Source: Vibrio pomeroyi
GTDB lineage: Bacteria > Pseudomonadota > Gammaproteobacteria > Enterobacterales > Vibrionaceae
Direction of reading: 5' to 3'
Length of the DNA: 64,000 nt
Assembly (NCBI GenBank): GCA_041879425.1
Contig: CP090854.1
Span: 1,426,001-1,490,000, forward strand
Positions 53,554-62,750 of the stretch are shown here, in pieces. The translations under genes were made by a program, and so were the position numbers. The notes under the pieces are model-generated. The model ran no database searches, was not told the origin of the DNA, and was given only the letters and a program-made list of their open reading frames with translations. Position 1 is the first letter of the stretch. Each line of letters opens with the position of its first letter.

Positions 53554-55098
53554 GTGCGTCTTGAAGTATTGTGTGAAGACAGACTCGGCTTAACGCGTGA
53601 GTTGCTCGATATCTTGGCCTCAAAAAGCATTGATTTAAGAGGAATCGAAATTGATGTTAAAGGCATTATTTACCTAAACTGCCCTGATATCGATTTTGAT
53701 GCTTTTAGTGAACTTATGGCTGAAATTCGCCGAATTTCAGGTGTGAAGGATGTACGTAAAATTCAATTTATGCCAAGCGAAAGGCATAACACAGAGCTGA
53801 TTGCTCTGCTGGCTAACCTGCCTGATCCCGTGATTGCGATTGACCTTAAAGGCTCAGTCGACATGGCAAACCACGCTGCATTGAACCTATTCAACAAGCA
53901 AGAAGACGAAGTGATCGGTGAACCGCTATCGACATTCGTGCCTAGTTTTAACTTTGCTCGTTGGATCGAAGGCGATGTGACACGTCATCGTGAAGTTGTG
54001 GTGTTGGATGGTTTAGATTTCTCGATTGAGATCCTACCGATTTATCTTGGTGGCGACGTTAACGAAGCTGTACTGGCGAGTGCAGTAATGACGATTCGCT
54101 CTTGTAACCAAGAGATGAACACACCAGATGCCATCCCAGAACAGAACAACCTAGGCTTTGAACACTTTGTTGGTGTCTCTAATCGCCATAAAGCCTTGAT
54201 CAGCCAAGCTAAGAAATTGGCGATGCTGGATCAGCCACTATTAATTGAAGGCGATACTGGTACGGGTAAAGAGATGCTGGCTAAAGCGTGTCACAACCGC
54301 TCAAACCGCTCGTCTTTCCCATTCTTGATTCTAAGCTGTGCATCGATGCCAGATGACGTAGCAGAAACCGAATTGTTTGGTCATGCTCCGGGTTCATTCA
54401 ACCATGAGCAAGGTCATAAAGGTATTTTCGAACAAGCGAATGGCGGCACGGTATTTTTAGATGAGATTGGCGAAATGAGTCCGCATCTACAAATCAAACT
54501 GCTTCGTTTCCTACAGGACGGTTCATTCCGCCGTGTTGGTGAAGAAGAAGAGATGCACGCTGATGTTCGTATTATCGCGTCAACGCGTCACCGTCTTTCT
54601 GAACTTGCAGATTCGGGTTCATTCCGTGAAGACTTGTTCTACCGCTTGAATGTACTGACTCTGTCTATTCCTGCATTGCGTGAACGTTCTAACGACGTCG
54701 CACCTTTGTTGGAGCTGTTTGTTGCGAAATACGCACAACAGCTAGGCATGTTAAAACCAAAGCTAACTCAAGAGTTGATCGACCAGCTTGGTAACTACCA
54801 ATGGCCGGGTAACATTCGTCAATTAGACAACATGGTTCTACGCGCACTGACAGAGCTGGATTCAGATACCTTAACGGTTGAGCAATTTCACTTACCTCAG
54901 TTAGAAACCATGACGGCAGGCATGGCGAACCTAAGCTTAGATGGTTCTCTGGATGAGATCATGAAAGACTATGAATCTCAGATTCTAGAGAAGCTTTACC
55001 AGTCGTTCCCATCAAGCCGTAAACTAGCAAAACGCTTGAATGTTTCTCACACCTCAATTGCCAACAAACTGCGCGATTACGGTATCAGAAAGAACTGA
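53554..55098 (+). CDS. tyrR: TyrR, regulator of aromatic amino acid genes
   Basis: The 514-residue product has an N-terminal ACT domain (~1-70, MRLEVLCEDRLGLTRELLDI), a PAS domain (~78-185), an AAA+ domain (~205-430) with Walker A GDTGTGKEM and Walker B GGTVFLDEIG, and a C-terminal helix-turn-helix (SRKLAKRLNVSHTSIANKLR). The sigma-54 contact motif GAFTGA is absent (GHAPGSFNHEQ), as in E. coli TyrR, which works with sigma-70. It senses Tyr, Phe and Trp and controls their synthesis and transport. The start is GTG at 53554 with AGGA six bases upstream. Confidence 0.95.
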   Translation: MRLEVLCEDRLGLTRELLDILASKSIDLRGIEIDVKGIIYLNCPDIDFDAFSELMAEIRRISGVKDVRKIQFMPSERHNTELIALLANLPDPVIAIDLKGSVDMANHAALNLFNKQEDEVIGEPLSTFVPSFNFARWIEGDVTRHREVVVLDGLDFSIEILPIYLGGDVNEAVLASAVMTIRSCNQEMNTPDAIPEQNNLGFEHFVGVSNRHKALISQAKKLAMLDQPLLIEGDTGTGKEMLAKACHNRSNRSSFPFLILSCASMPDDVAETELFGHAPGSFNHEQGHKGIFEQANGGTVFLDEIGEMSPHLQIKLLRFLQDGSFRRVGEEEEMHADVRIIASTRHRLSELADSGSFREDLFYRLNVLTLSIPALRERSNDVAPLLELFVAKYAQQLGMLKPKLTQELIDQLGNYQWPGNIRQLDNMVLRALTELDSDTLTVEQFHLPQLETMTAGMANLSLDGSLDEIMKDYESQILEKLYQSFPSSRKLAKRLNVSHTSIANKLRDYGIRKN

Positions 55099-55116
55099 TC
55101 GAATAAGAACAAGATT

Positions 55117-55704
55117 ATGGAAGATTTGAGCACACCGGAACGCATTTATAAGCGCGATGGCAACCTGATTCTGCGCACCGCTGAGATAGACGATGCGAAC
55201 ATGATCAGCGAGTACTTTCAAACTAACCGAGAGTACCTTAAGCCTTGGGAGCCGATTCGCGAAGATGCGTTTTTTGATAGAACGGGTTGGGCGCAGCGCC
55301 TAATTAAGCTTAATGAGCTTCATAAAATGGGGCTTGGGTACTACTGTTTATTGATTAATGCGGACTCTAACGAAATGTTAGGGACGATTTCGTTCAGTAA
55401 TTTGTCCCGTTTCCCGTTCTACGCGTGTAACGTTGGTTATTCACTCGCAGAGCGCGCTCAGGGCCACGGTTACATGCGCAGAGGCTTGTGCATGGCGAAG
55501 GACTACATGTTTGACGTGCAGAACATGCATCGCTTAATGGCGGGCTATATGCCTCACAATGAGCGAAGTGCTGGTGTGTTGGAACATCTTGGATTTGTTC
55601 GTGAAGGTTTTGCTAAAGACTACCTACAGATTAACGGTAAATGGGAAGACCATATACTGACCGCGTTAGTTAACCCGAACTGGGAAGACAGACGCAAGGT
55701 TTAG
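55117..55704 (+). CDS. rimJ: RimJ-type GNAT N-acetyltransferase
   Basis: The 195-residue protein is a GNAT acetyltransferase of the RimJ/RimL type. LILRTAEIDDANMISEYF, the segment MLGTISFSNLSR, the acetyl-CoA loop VGYSLAERAQGHGYMRRGL, and NERSAGVLEHLGFVREGFAK fit RimJ, which acetylates the N-terminus of ribosomal protein S5. The length is right. It follows tyrR by 18 bases and may be co-transcribed with it. The specific target is inferred. Confidence 0.87.
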   Translation: MEDLSTPERIYKRDGNLILRTAEIDDANMISEYFQTNREYLKPWEPIREDAFFDRTGWAQRLIKLNELHKMGLGYYCLLINADSNEMLGTISFSNLSRFPFYACNVGYSLAERAQGHGYMRRGLCMAKDYMFDVQNMHRLMAGYMPHNERSAGVLEHLGFVREGFAKDYLQINGKWEDHILTALVNPNWEDRRKV

Positions 55705-55726
55705 ACGCAGTTGTACTTAGCACCGA

Positions 55727-55806
55727 GCGCATTTAGCAATATGCGTATTAAAAAATAAGCGTATTTACCAATAGGTGCATTTAACAACAAGCGCATTTAA
55801 GTAAAC
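55727..55806. repeat. Five imperfect 16-bp tandem repeats
   Basis: Units start at 55727, 55743, 55759, 55775 and 55791. Each begins GCGYATTTA or GTGCATTTA, followed by a variable A-rich seven bases (for example GCGCATTTAGCAATAT and GTGCATTTAACAACAA). The array occupies much of the spacer between rimJ and the next gene. Confidence 0.8.
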
Positions 55807-55923
55807 AAGCTAAAAACGAATTTAAAGGCAGCGAATATCAAGCGATCTCTAATCGCCGCTGCATCAAAAAGAACATATAGGCATGGTAATCCATAAGCCT
55901 GAGAAGAAATTTGAGGAATTTTG

Positions 55924-56397
55924 ATGTCATACACAACTTTGGACGAATACCAAAGAAAATGGATTTTCACTCACCAGTCGATGCCACTACCCGCTGAGGA
56001 CTTGGAAAAGATTAAACCAATGACACAGGCAAGAGCATCTCAGTTCTGGAAAGAGAACGTAAGCCCTCAAAGCCCAGACGCAGAACGACTAAGCTCGCAA
56101 GACTGGCCGAGCAAAGCATCGAACTGGAATGAAGAGATCAGCTGGATGGCACACTGGGAGGCGGATGAGCCAGAAATGCCAGAAGAGATCTTGAACTTCA
56201 TTGATTGGCAAGATGACGTAACTGTTTATTTTTGTTACGAAAAATACAATGTACTTGAGACCAAATGGGCGATTTTCAAGAAGCATTGGAAGAACTTTTT
56301 GTTCTACGATGATGGCCCAATTTTACTAGGTCGCCGTCGTTCAGAAGCCCTGTGGTTTGCAACAAACGGTACTGTGAAAATCGGTAACCGTGCTTAA
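55924..56397 (+). CDS. DUF2947-type hypothetical protein
   Basis: The 157-residue soluble protein starts MSYTTLDEYQRKWIFTHQSM and is rich in Trp and acidic residues (NWNEEISWMAHWEADEPEMP). I believe it belongs to DUF2947, a vibrio family of unknown function, from memory and with moderate confidence. The ATG at 55924 has GAGGAA five bases upstream; a TTG one codon earlier is not needed. No signal peptide or catalytic motif is seen. Confidence 0.7.
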   Translation: MSYTTLDEYQRKWIFTHQSMPLPAEDLEKIKPMTQARASQFWKENVSPQSPDAERLSSQDWPSKASNWNEEISWMAHWEADEPEMPEEILNFIDWQDDVTVYFCYEKYNVLETKWAIFKKHWKNFLFYDDGPILLGRRRSEALWFATNGTVKIGNRA

Positions 56398-56441
56398 TTA
56401 CAGCATGATTTGATTAAGTCTACGTTGCATAAACAACAGAT

Positions 56442-56470
56442 AAAAAGCGAGCATCGAGCTCGCTTTTTTT
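56442..56470 (+). terminator. Intrinsic terminator after the DUF2947 gene
   Basis: AAAAAGCGAGC pairs with GCTCGCTTTTT (56442-56452 with 56458-56468), followed by TT. Confidence 0.92.
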
Positions 56471-56653
56471 GTGCCTGTGGATCTTTAAAGATCGTTGCGA
56501 AACACCCACTGTTTGAACCCGAAAATTGAATCGAATTCCTATTCGTTTAAAAAGGGAAATTTACGAAATTGAGATCGCTATCTCATTGGCTTAGTTGAAG
56601 TTTTATGGCTTTGGGCTATCTTTATAGTACTGCCTTAGTGGAGGTGAAGTATT

Positions 56654-56869
56654 ATGATTTGGGATACTCTCGAACGTGTAAATAAACTTCGCAAGGAAGC
56701 AATGGAGGATCCAGAGTTTTTGGATTCAGCAAAAATGCATGAGGAATGGCTTTTAAGCGAAACTCATAACCAATCTCAGAAAGGAGTCAAAGAGAAGAAA
56801 CCGAAAAAACTGTCCGATATTTATGAAAATACGGATTTTCCTATCAACCCAACTGGAACGAAACATTAA
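56654..56869 (+). CDS. Small hydrophilic hypothetical protein
   Basis: The 71-residue protein is charged and helical (LERVNKLRKEAMEDPEFLDS) with a Lys-rich stretch (KGVKEKKPKKLSDIYENTDF) and no membrane segment. GGAGGT stands eight bases before the ATG, and a terminator follows within about 80 bases, so it is probably a real gene. No family is recognised. Confidence 0.6.
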   Translation: MIWDTLERVNKLRKEAMEDPEFLDSAKMHEEWLLSETHNQSQKGVKEKKPKKLSDIYENTDFPINPTGTKH

Positions 56870-56950
56870 CAATGATTAACTGCAACACGGCTGAGGCTAT
56901 TAACCCGAAAGCTGATTATCAACGACACATATCAGCCTTAAGCCACCAAT

Positions 56951-56989
56951 AAAAAAGCCACTTTCAACGAATCGAAAGTGGCTTTTTCT
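56951..56989. terminator. Bidirectional terminator between the small gene and the Hsp70 operon
   Basis: AAAAAGCCACTTTC pairs with GAAAGTGGCTTTTT (about 56952-56965 with 56974-56987). It serves convergent units. Confidence 0.9.
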
Positions 56990-57040
56990 TTTCTTGCTAG
57001 CTTCTTTACCATTAACAACGAAAGCTAATCGTTTTCAAAC

Positions 57041-59893
57041 CTAGTTATTGATCAGGCTTAAGCCGCTTGGTAAAGCATCACCAAACACACGCTTAGATTC
57101 ACTCTCAGACAGCTCTGTGACTTCACTGACGAGTGTTAACCAAGACTCTGGCACCTTGCTTTGCTTGAGTTTCTCAATCACTTGATTACGATAATCGTCA
57201 GAGATATCAAACTGTCGGTCGCCGGTCTTACGACAAATCATCACAGCAGCAAAGGCTATCATCTGCTCTTTCTGCCAGTTTTGCTCAAGCAGCTTCGGTA
57301 ACCATTGTTCTGCTTGCTCGCGAGGAATGACACTGTGTTGGCTGCCATACAAAGGCGTTCTTGAAGCCAATCGACCTAGAGCCCACCAGTGCGCTTGCTC
57401 AAATTGATTATGGTTAATCGCTTTGCTTAGGAACCATGTCGCTAGCAGTACCTTGTCTTCCACTTCCAGTTGCTCAAGCGATGCGGCTAATCGCACCATG
57501 GCTTCATAACCATTGTCTTGTGCATCTTTTGCTGTTTTAGGGTTCTTCATTGCGCCCGGGTGAAGATACTTAGCAATGTCTGCCAAGATAGTCTCTTGCT
57601 GCTCTTGGTTTAAACCGCCTGCTACACGACGCCAGAACACCCACCAGTCAGTCCAACCTTGGTGGTTCTTAAACTGGATGTTTTGTTGGTAAAGGCCCCA
57701 GATTTGCTCGATACGCCATGAGTCCGTTGTGTCACCAAAGCCAGGACGCAGCGAGTAACCCGCTAAACGTAGCCAGTTCTTCTCGTGTGCTTCTGAGCGG
57801 CGACGACGTTTGCGACCTAATGAGAAGCTATCGAACAGGTGACGAAGGGTCGTGAAGTCCCATTCATCGCGTTTACCGAGTCGTTTCTCAAGATCTTTAG
57901 ACAGAGTTTTGATCTCTTTCGATTCAGCACTCTTCTTATTGCCGCTGTATAGGCGAGAAATCAGCTCCTTACACTCATCCAATCTCGGATGAAGTTTAGA
58001 GTTATCGGATTCATCACCTTGCTTGTTTCTTACTTCAAACTCTAACAACCAACGTTTAGAGTCATCTTCTGTGCTCACACACTCCATTTTCAGTGTGCCG
58101 ACTTCGGTCAACTGACAAGCAAGTAGCACTTCAACGCGCTCTTTTTGGTTGGCTTGAAGTTCTGCAGTGCCCGAACCTTCCAAGGTGGAAATGTAAGGTG
58201 GAAGAGGGGAGAACAGATCAGCATCCACATCCACCATTACACCGTTTTGGATTGCAGTGTCATGAGCGATTTGATCGTGTGTTGAAGTCAGTAGATTAAA
58301 ACGAACCGGTTCGCCCAGCGTCAATGAGAAACGACGGCTGTTCAAACGGATTTCTTGACCTTCTTCAGTACCTTTGGCCAGTAGACACAGTGCCTTACCC
58401 ATCTTGTTCTTTTCTTGTAGATGTAAGAAGTAAGAACGAGCAGCACCACCACCGATTTTAAGTTGTGCGCCACGGCGTGCTTTACCAAAAGCAACCGCAC
58501 CTAGCGCCACTGACCAATCCGGATGAGGGTTATCTAATACTGTAATTGGAGAACCGTTCCACTTGCCCAGTAGCTGAGTAATACGCTCAGTCACCAGCTC
58601 ACTGTTGAATACACCACCGTTAAGCAACACACCGACAGGGATAGCAGGCTTGGTGTCATCGAATTCAATAGAGTCAGAGTTTTCCAGTGCAGCTTTAGAC
58701 ACTTGTTGATGTGTCGTTAGGAACTCTGCAACGTGCTTGCTGACTGCAGGATCAGCAACATAAGGCAGGCCGAATTCAACCACGGCGCTGCGACGTTTGT
58801 CTGGTGTTTCCGTAAATTCAGAAAGAGGGAAGAAGCCTTCCAAAGCGATTTGATGAACTTCTTGTTTGGTTAAACCAATACTTTTGGTGCCGCCTAGCAG
58901 CTTCGAGCCACTACCCAGCATGGTGATCTTTACATCGTCAGGCGCATTAGCGGAAAGCAGGCTCTCTTTTGCAGCGCGAGTTTGTTGAATCAGTTTGGTT
59001 AGGCTAGAGGCGTTCAGCTTCTTGTTTTGATTGAAGCGCTGCTCTGCAAGGTGAGCGAGGGCTAAATCTAGGTTATCACCACCCAGCATTAAGTGTTCGC
59101 CAACACCGATACGGTCGAGTGCTAGCTCGTTATGACCAGCGTTACTCGCATCGTTATTTACATCGAACTTGGCTTCAATTAAGCTCAAGTCGGTAGTACC
59201 ACCGCCGACATCACACACTAAGATCAATGGGATCTGCTGAAGCTCTTCCGCCGCCGTTTGTTGGTGACGAGCATACCAGTCATAACAAACCGCTTGAGGC
59301 TCTTCGAGTAATAGAATCTTACCCAAGCCAGCAAGTTCTGCGGCTTCAAGTGTCAGCTTACGTGCTGTCTCATCGAATGATGCAGGAACCGTTACAACAA
59401 CGTCTTGATCTTCAAGTTTGTTGCTTGGGTTACGGTAGTTCCATGCTTGGCGAATGTGATTCAGGTAGCTCGCACTCGCAACAACCGGCGATACTTTATC
59501 AACATCGGCAGCCCCTGCCCAAGGGAGAATATCTGAGCTGCGGTCAACCGCTTGGTGAGATAACCAACTCTTGGCACTCGATACTTGGCGGCCTTCAACC
59601 TTAGCACCCAGTTCACGTGCCCATTCACCGACGATCACATTTTTAATGTCGCCTTGTACTGGGCTTGGCTCCCACGGCATCGTCAGGTCAGAAGGGGAGA
59701 TTTGACCTTGTGCTGGGTGGTAACGAAATGATGGAAGTAGGGGTTTACGAACCACTTCACCGGGGCCGATGAGCTGATCGATATCGAAAAGAGAAACGGG
59801 AGCGTGTTGTAGGTCGTCGTTGATTTCACAGTAGGCAACCACAGTGTTGGTTGTGCCTAAGTCAATGCCGACTAAAAAACGAGGAGTTGCCAT
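57041..59893 (-). CDS. Large Hsp70-family protein with DUF3731 C-terminus
   Basis: The 950-residue protein has an N-terminal Hsp70 ATPase domain (residues ~1-480): phosphate 1 loop FLVGIDLGTTNTVVAYCEI, phosphate 2 loop LVCDVGGGTTDLSLIEA, TVPASFDETARKLTLEAAEL. Instead of a canonical substrate-binding domain it continues into a short beta region and a long helical C-terminus (~690-940, FDSFSLGRKRRRRSEAHEKN) of the DUF3731 type. It lacks the EEVD-like tail. AAGG lies six bases before the ATG at 59893; a frame open upstream to 60022 is unlikely to be coding. It is last in the DUF2760-Hsp70-Hsp70 unit. A chaperone-like role is inferred. Confidence 0.87.
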   Translation of the reverse strand: MATPRFLVGIDLGTTNTVVAYCEINDDLQHAPVSLFDIDQLIGPGEVVRKPLLPSFRYHPAQGQISPSDLTMPWEPSPVQGDIKNVIVGEWARELGAKVEGRQVSSAKSWLSHQAVDRSSDILPWAGAADVDKVSPVVASASYLNHIRQAWNYRNPSNKLEDQDVVVTVPASFDETARKLTLEAAELAGLGKILLLEEPQAVCYDWYARHQQTAAEELQQIPLILVCDVGGGTTDLSLIEAKFDVNNDASNAGHNELALDRIGVGEHLMLGGDNLDLALAHLAEQRFNQNKKLNASSLTKLIQQTRAAKESLLSANAPDDVKITMLGSGSKLLGGTKSIGLTKQEVHQIALEGFFPLSEFTETPDKRRSAVVEFGLPYVADPAVSKHVAEFLTTHQQVSKAALENSDSIEFDDTKPAIPVGVLLNGGVFNSELVTERITQLLGKWNGSPITVLDNPHPDWSVALGAVAFGKARRGAQLKIGGGAARSYFLHLQEKNKMGKALCLLAKGTEEGQEIRLNSRRFSLTLGEPVRFNLLTSTHDQIAHDTAIQNGVMVDVDADLFSPLPPYISTLEGSGTAELQANQKERVEVLLACQLTEVGTLKMECVSTEDDSKRWLLEFEVRNKQGDESDNSKLHPRLDECKELISRLYSGNKKSAESKEIKTLSKDLEKRLGKRDEWDFTTLRHLFDSFSLGRKRRRRSEAHEKNWLRLAGYSLRPGFGDTTDSWRIEQIWGLYQQNIQFKNHQGWTDWWVFWRRVAGGLNQEQQETILADIAKYLHPGAMKNPKTAKDAQDNGYEAMVRLAASLEQLEVEDKVLLATWFLSKAINHNQFEQAHWWALGRLASRTPLYGSQHSVIPREQAEQWLPKLLEQNWQKEQMIAFAAVMICRKTGDRQFDISDDYRNQVIEKLKQSKVPESWLTLVSEVTELSESESKRVFGDALPSGLSLINN

Positions 59894-60014
59894 ACAAAAC
59901 CTTATTCTTCCAGAGTGATGACCAGTTTGCTGATGCTTTGGTCTTATTGTTGTTATTCGTAACGTCATTCCTGAGATACAGGCAGGACTAGGTTGGGAAC
60001 GGTACTGATAAAGT

Positions 60015-60038
60015 AACGGCACCCGCTAAGGTGCCGTT
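60015..60038. terminator. Stem-loop between the two Hsp70 genes
   Basis: AACGGCACC pairs with GGTGCCGTT (60015-60023 with 60030-60038), just past the stop of the upstream Hsp70 gene. The minus-strand tail (ACTTTATC) is only weakly U-rich, so it may be a partial terminator, an RNA processing site or a 3'-end stabiliser. Confidence 0.45.
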
Positions 60039-60044
60039 GATTCA

Positions 60045-62006
60045 TTATGCTTCTTCGTTTGAGTCGTTGTTCGAATCTTCACGAACGTCGAACTCAACGT
60101 GCCATTTCTGACCATTGTCAGTGGCAATCGCTTCTAGGTATAGAGTACCAAGCTCTGTAACACGAGAAGCCAAAGTAACCGGAACCACTTCACCTTCGCG
60201 GCGGCCTTCAGAAACAGGTAGTGTCACTTGGATTTCAGGAAGCTCATCAAGCTCTTCTGGTGCCCAGTGATCAAGGTGAGTACCGGCTTCATCTTCACGG
60301 CGTGTCGTTGAACCGAAGAATTGGAAGTGAACAGGCTGACCAATCACTAGACCGAACTCTTGGCTAGGCACTTGAACGCTTGAACCTTCTTCCATACCAA
60401 ATGGAGCAACACACAGTGCTTCCATAGGAGGAGCCATACCTGGGATTGCTGGCATCGCGCTCTCGATTCCTACGTAGTAAGAAGATGCGATACCACCGCG
60501 GATACGAACGCCTTGACCACGACGCACAGCGCCGTAGTAAGAAGCACCACTTGCAACCGCAAGGTCTAGGTCTAAACCTGAAAGCTGTTTAGCAAATTCT
60601 GCATCAGCATTGATTAACCACTCGTTGATGGTGTCTGAAAGACGATCAGCAAGTAGGTTAGATTTTAGAACACCACCGTTAAACAGGATTGCTGTTGGCT
60701 TGATGAAGTCAGCAGCAGGCGCTTCAGCACCAGGCATACCTGGCATGTTTGCAAACGGATTGAAATCTTGTTGAGCGGCTTCGCTATTTCCAGAAAGCGC
60801 GTTCGCTTGCTTAGAAAGGAATGCAGCAATGTGACGAGTGATACCCGCGTCTTGAGCGTAAGGCAGACCCATTTGAGTCAGTGCGCCACGCGTCTTTTGT
60901 ACAGGGTGCTCAGTCACAGCAACTTTAGGGAAGAAGCCATCAACCAATGTTTGTTGAACTTCTTGCTGAGTCAGTTCTGTCTTCAGTGTCGCGCCAAGCA
61001 GTTTAGAACCACGGCTTGGTACCACGATTGGCACAGATTGCAGTTCAGCATCGTTAAGAAGCGCTTCTTTAGCATCGCGACAAGCGTGAGTCATCGCTTG
61101 AACTTGCCATGGTGCCAGCTCTTTGCCGTCTTGCGCCAGTTTCATCTTCAAGCGGTAAGCAAGAGCCAAGTCCATGTTGTCGCCGCCCAGTAGGATGTGT
61201 TCACCTACTGCGATACGGTTCAGGCTTAGGTTGCCGTCGTCTTGAGTGACTTCAACTAACGAAAGGTCGGTAGTACCACCACCGATATCAACAACAAGTA
61301 CGATGTCGCCAACGTCAACTTCGTCACGCCATTTATCATCGCTGTTATCGATCCAGCTATAAAGAGCTGCTTGAGGCTCTTCTAAAAGCGTTAAGTGAGT
61401 GAAACCCACATTACGTGCAGCCTCAGCTGTTAGGTCGCGTGCAGCAGGATCAAACGAAGCTGGAACCGTGATTGTTACGTCTTGGTCTGCCAGTTTGTGT
61501 TCTGGGTTTGCGTGGTTCCAAGCATCTTTAAGGTGCTCAAGGTACAGTTCAGTAGTCTTAAGCGGAGATACCTTTTCCACTTCTTCAGGGCTACCTGCAG
61601 GAAGGAATGCATCACGACGGTTAACACCACCGTGACATAGCCAAGATTTTGCACTTGCTACCAAACGGATAGGGGTTTTTGAACCAAGGTTACGAGCAAT
61701 CGCACCCACTAGGGCTTTTGGCTCAGAAGACCAAGGAAGAACGCGAGAGCTCGCATTCATTTCGTGTTCGTGTGGCTGGTATAGGAACGAGCCAAGTTGG
61801 CTGCGAGTTTCTACTGTACCTGGAGCAGTCAGTTGAGGGATTGGCATTACCTCAACGCGAGCGTCTTCATTGGTTGTATCGATGAAAGACAAAACGCAGT
61901 GTGTAGTACCTAAATCGATACCAACACTGAACTTAGGTGCCTGATGTTGCTCTTGAGATGATAGCTCTTGTGAATGCTCTTGAGCTGAATGACTTTGGTG
62001 TTCCAT
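60045..62006 (-). CDS. Hsp70-family protein
   Basis: The 653-residue protein has a Gln/Ser/His-rich N-terminal tail (~1-25) and an Hsp70 ATPase domain with FSVGIDLGTTHCVLSFIDTT, LVVDIGGGTTDLSLVEV, TVPASFDPAARDLTAEAARN and NGGVLKSNLLADR. An insertion near residue 410-435 is rich in Met, Pro and Ala (FANMPGMPGAEAPA). The C-terminal part is beta-rich and short, without the usual lid. Its start codon overlaps the stop of the DUF2760 gene (TAATG). It is distinct from DnaK and HscA by length and divergence. Client proteins are unknown. Confidence 0.88.
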   Translation of the reverse strand: MEHQSHSAQEHSQELSSQEQHQAPKFSVGIDLGTTHCVLSFIDTTNEDARVEVMPIPQLTAPGTVETRSQLGSFLYQPHEHEMNASSRVLPWSSEPKALVGAIARNLGSKTPIRLVASAKSWLCHGGVNRRDAFLPAGSPEEVEKVSPLKTTELYLEHLKDAWNHANPEHKLADQDVTITVPASFDPAARDLTAEAARNVGFTHLTLLEEPQAALYSWIDNSDDKWRDEVDVGDIVLVVDIGGGTTDLSLVEVTQDDGNLSLNRIAVGEHILLGGDNMDLALAYRLKMKLAQDGKELAPWQVQAMTHACRDAKEALLNDAELQSVPIVVPSRGSKLLGATLKTELTQQEVQQTLVDGFFPKVAVTEHPVQKTRGALTQMGLPYAQDAGITRHIAAFLSKQANALSGNSEAAQQDFNPFANMPGMPGAEAPAADFIKPTAILFNGGVLKSNLLADRLSDTINEWLINADAEFAKQLSGLDLDLAVASGASYYGAVRRGQGVRIRGGIASSYYVGIESAMPAIPGMAPPMEALCVAPFGMEEGSSVQVPSQEFGLVIGQPVHFQFFGSTTRREDEAGTHLDHWAPEELDELPEIQVTLPVSEGRREGEVVPVTLASRVTELGTLYLEAIATDNGQKWHVEFDVREDSNNDSNEEA

Positions 62007-62638
62007 TATAGCTCCACCTCTGCCGGTGCAATCACAGATGCATCGTAGTTCTCTGCAAGCTTAGGAAGGTTCATATCAGTTGCTTTCCAACCTTTGTGAA
62101 CTAGTGTGCCGTTGAATGGTGCATTACCGGTTACATTGCCTGTTAGGCGGATTTCTTGCGGGTTGAAACCTTCAGCAACCGTGATGCGCGTTTCTTCATC
62201 TTCACTGCGGATGTGAGAAAGCGTTACATAGTCTGCTAATACTTTTTGGCCGCCAGTGTGAATAACACGAGCCGCTGCGCCAACTTCTTCGTCAGAGAAT
62301 GACGTTAGGTCTTCTTTTAGGAAGTCGATCAAGCGAGCTTCTTGTTGCATTATAGACAGAAGTTGCATTGCAGAATCTGTTGGTGCTGTAGCCAGCTTAG
62401 ACTCAACTTCGACTACTTTTTCGATCACTTTTTCAACTTCAACAACTTTTTCAACTTCGACAATTTTTTCAACTGGCTTTTCAACTTCAACGATCTTCTC
62501 TACTGGTTTTTCTACGACTTTCTCAACCACTTTGGATTTACGAGAAACGGCAATAAGCAGTAGTAAAACGCTTGATGCAGTTAAGCCTGCGTGAAGCATA
62601 TCAAACGTTTGTGGGATTAGGTTCAAATCAACGATCAT
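62006..62638 (-). CDS. DUF2760 protein with membrane helix and VEK-repeat stalk
   Basis: The 210-residue protein has one N-terminal membrane helix (MLHAGLTASSVLLLLIAVSR) and then about 45 residues of repeated Val-Glu-Lys blocks (VVEKVVEKPVEKIVEVEKPV and on, ~37-80). The C-terminal DUF2760 domain contains MQLLSIMQQEARLIDFLKED and GNAPFNGTLVHKGWKATDMN. The repeat should form an extended charged helix or stalk between membrane and domain. It is the first gene of the Hsp70 unit, with a one-base overlap to the next, so a membrane-anchored partner of the Hsp70s is the natural inference. No function is published that I know of. Confidence 0.87.
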   Translation of the reverse strand: MIVDLNLIPQTFDMLHAGLTASSVLLLLIAVSRKSKVVEKVVEKPVEKIVEVEKPVEKIVEVEKVVEVEKVIEKVVEVESKLATAPTDSAMQLLSIMQQEARLIDFLKEDLTSFSDEEVGAAARVIHTGGQKVLADYVTLSHIRSEDEETRITVAEGFNPQEIRLTGNVTGNAPFNGTLVHKGWKATDMNLPKLAENYDASVIAPAEVEL

Positions 62639-62750
62639 AGTGATTTCTCTTTAAAATTGATTTAACGGTATATTCGTCGGTTCAAAGGAATATACAGGTT
62701 GGAAAGGAACGCAATGGCACGAGGCCGAAATGGTCACTTTCTAGCTATAA

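Noticed and set aside
60768..61193. Open frame of 141 codons on the plus strand
   Set aside because: It is antisense to the Hsp70 gene, whose motifs are unmistakable, and matches no family.
62400..62530. Repetitive DNA that could be taken for a CRISPR or tandem array
   Set aside because: The repetition comes from the Val-Glu-Lys codons of the DUF2760 stalk. There are no spacers or conserved palindromic repeats.
62342..62563. Phe/Asn-rich 73-residue plus-strand frame resembling a low-complexity protein
   Set aside because: It is the antisense reading of the VEK repeats in the DUF2760 gene.
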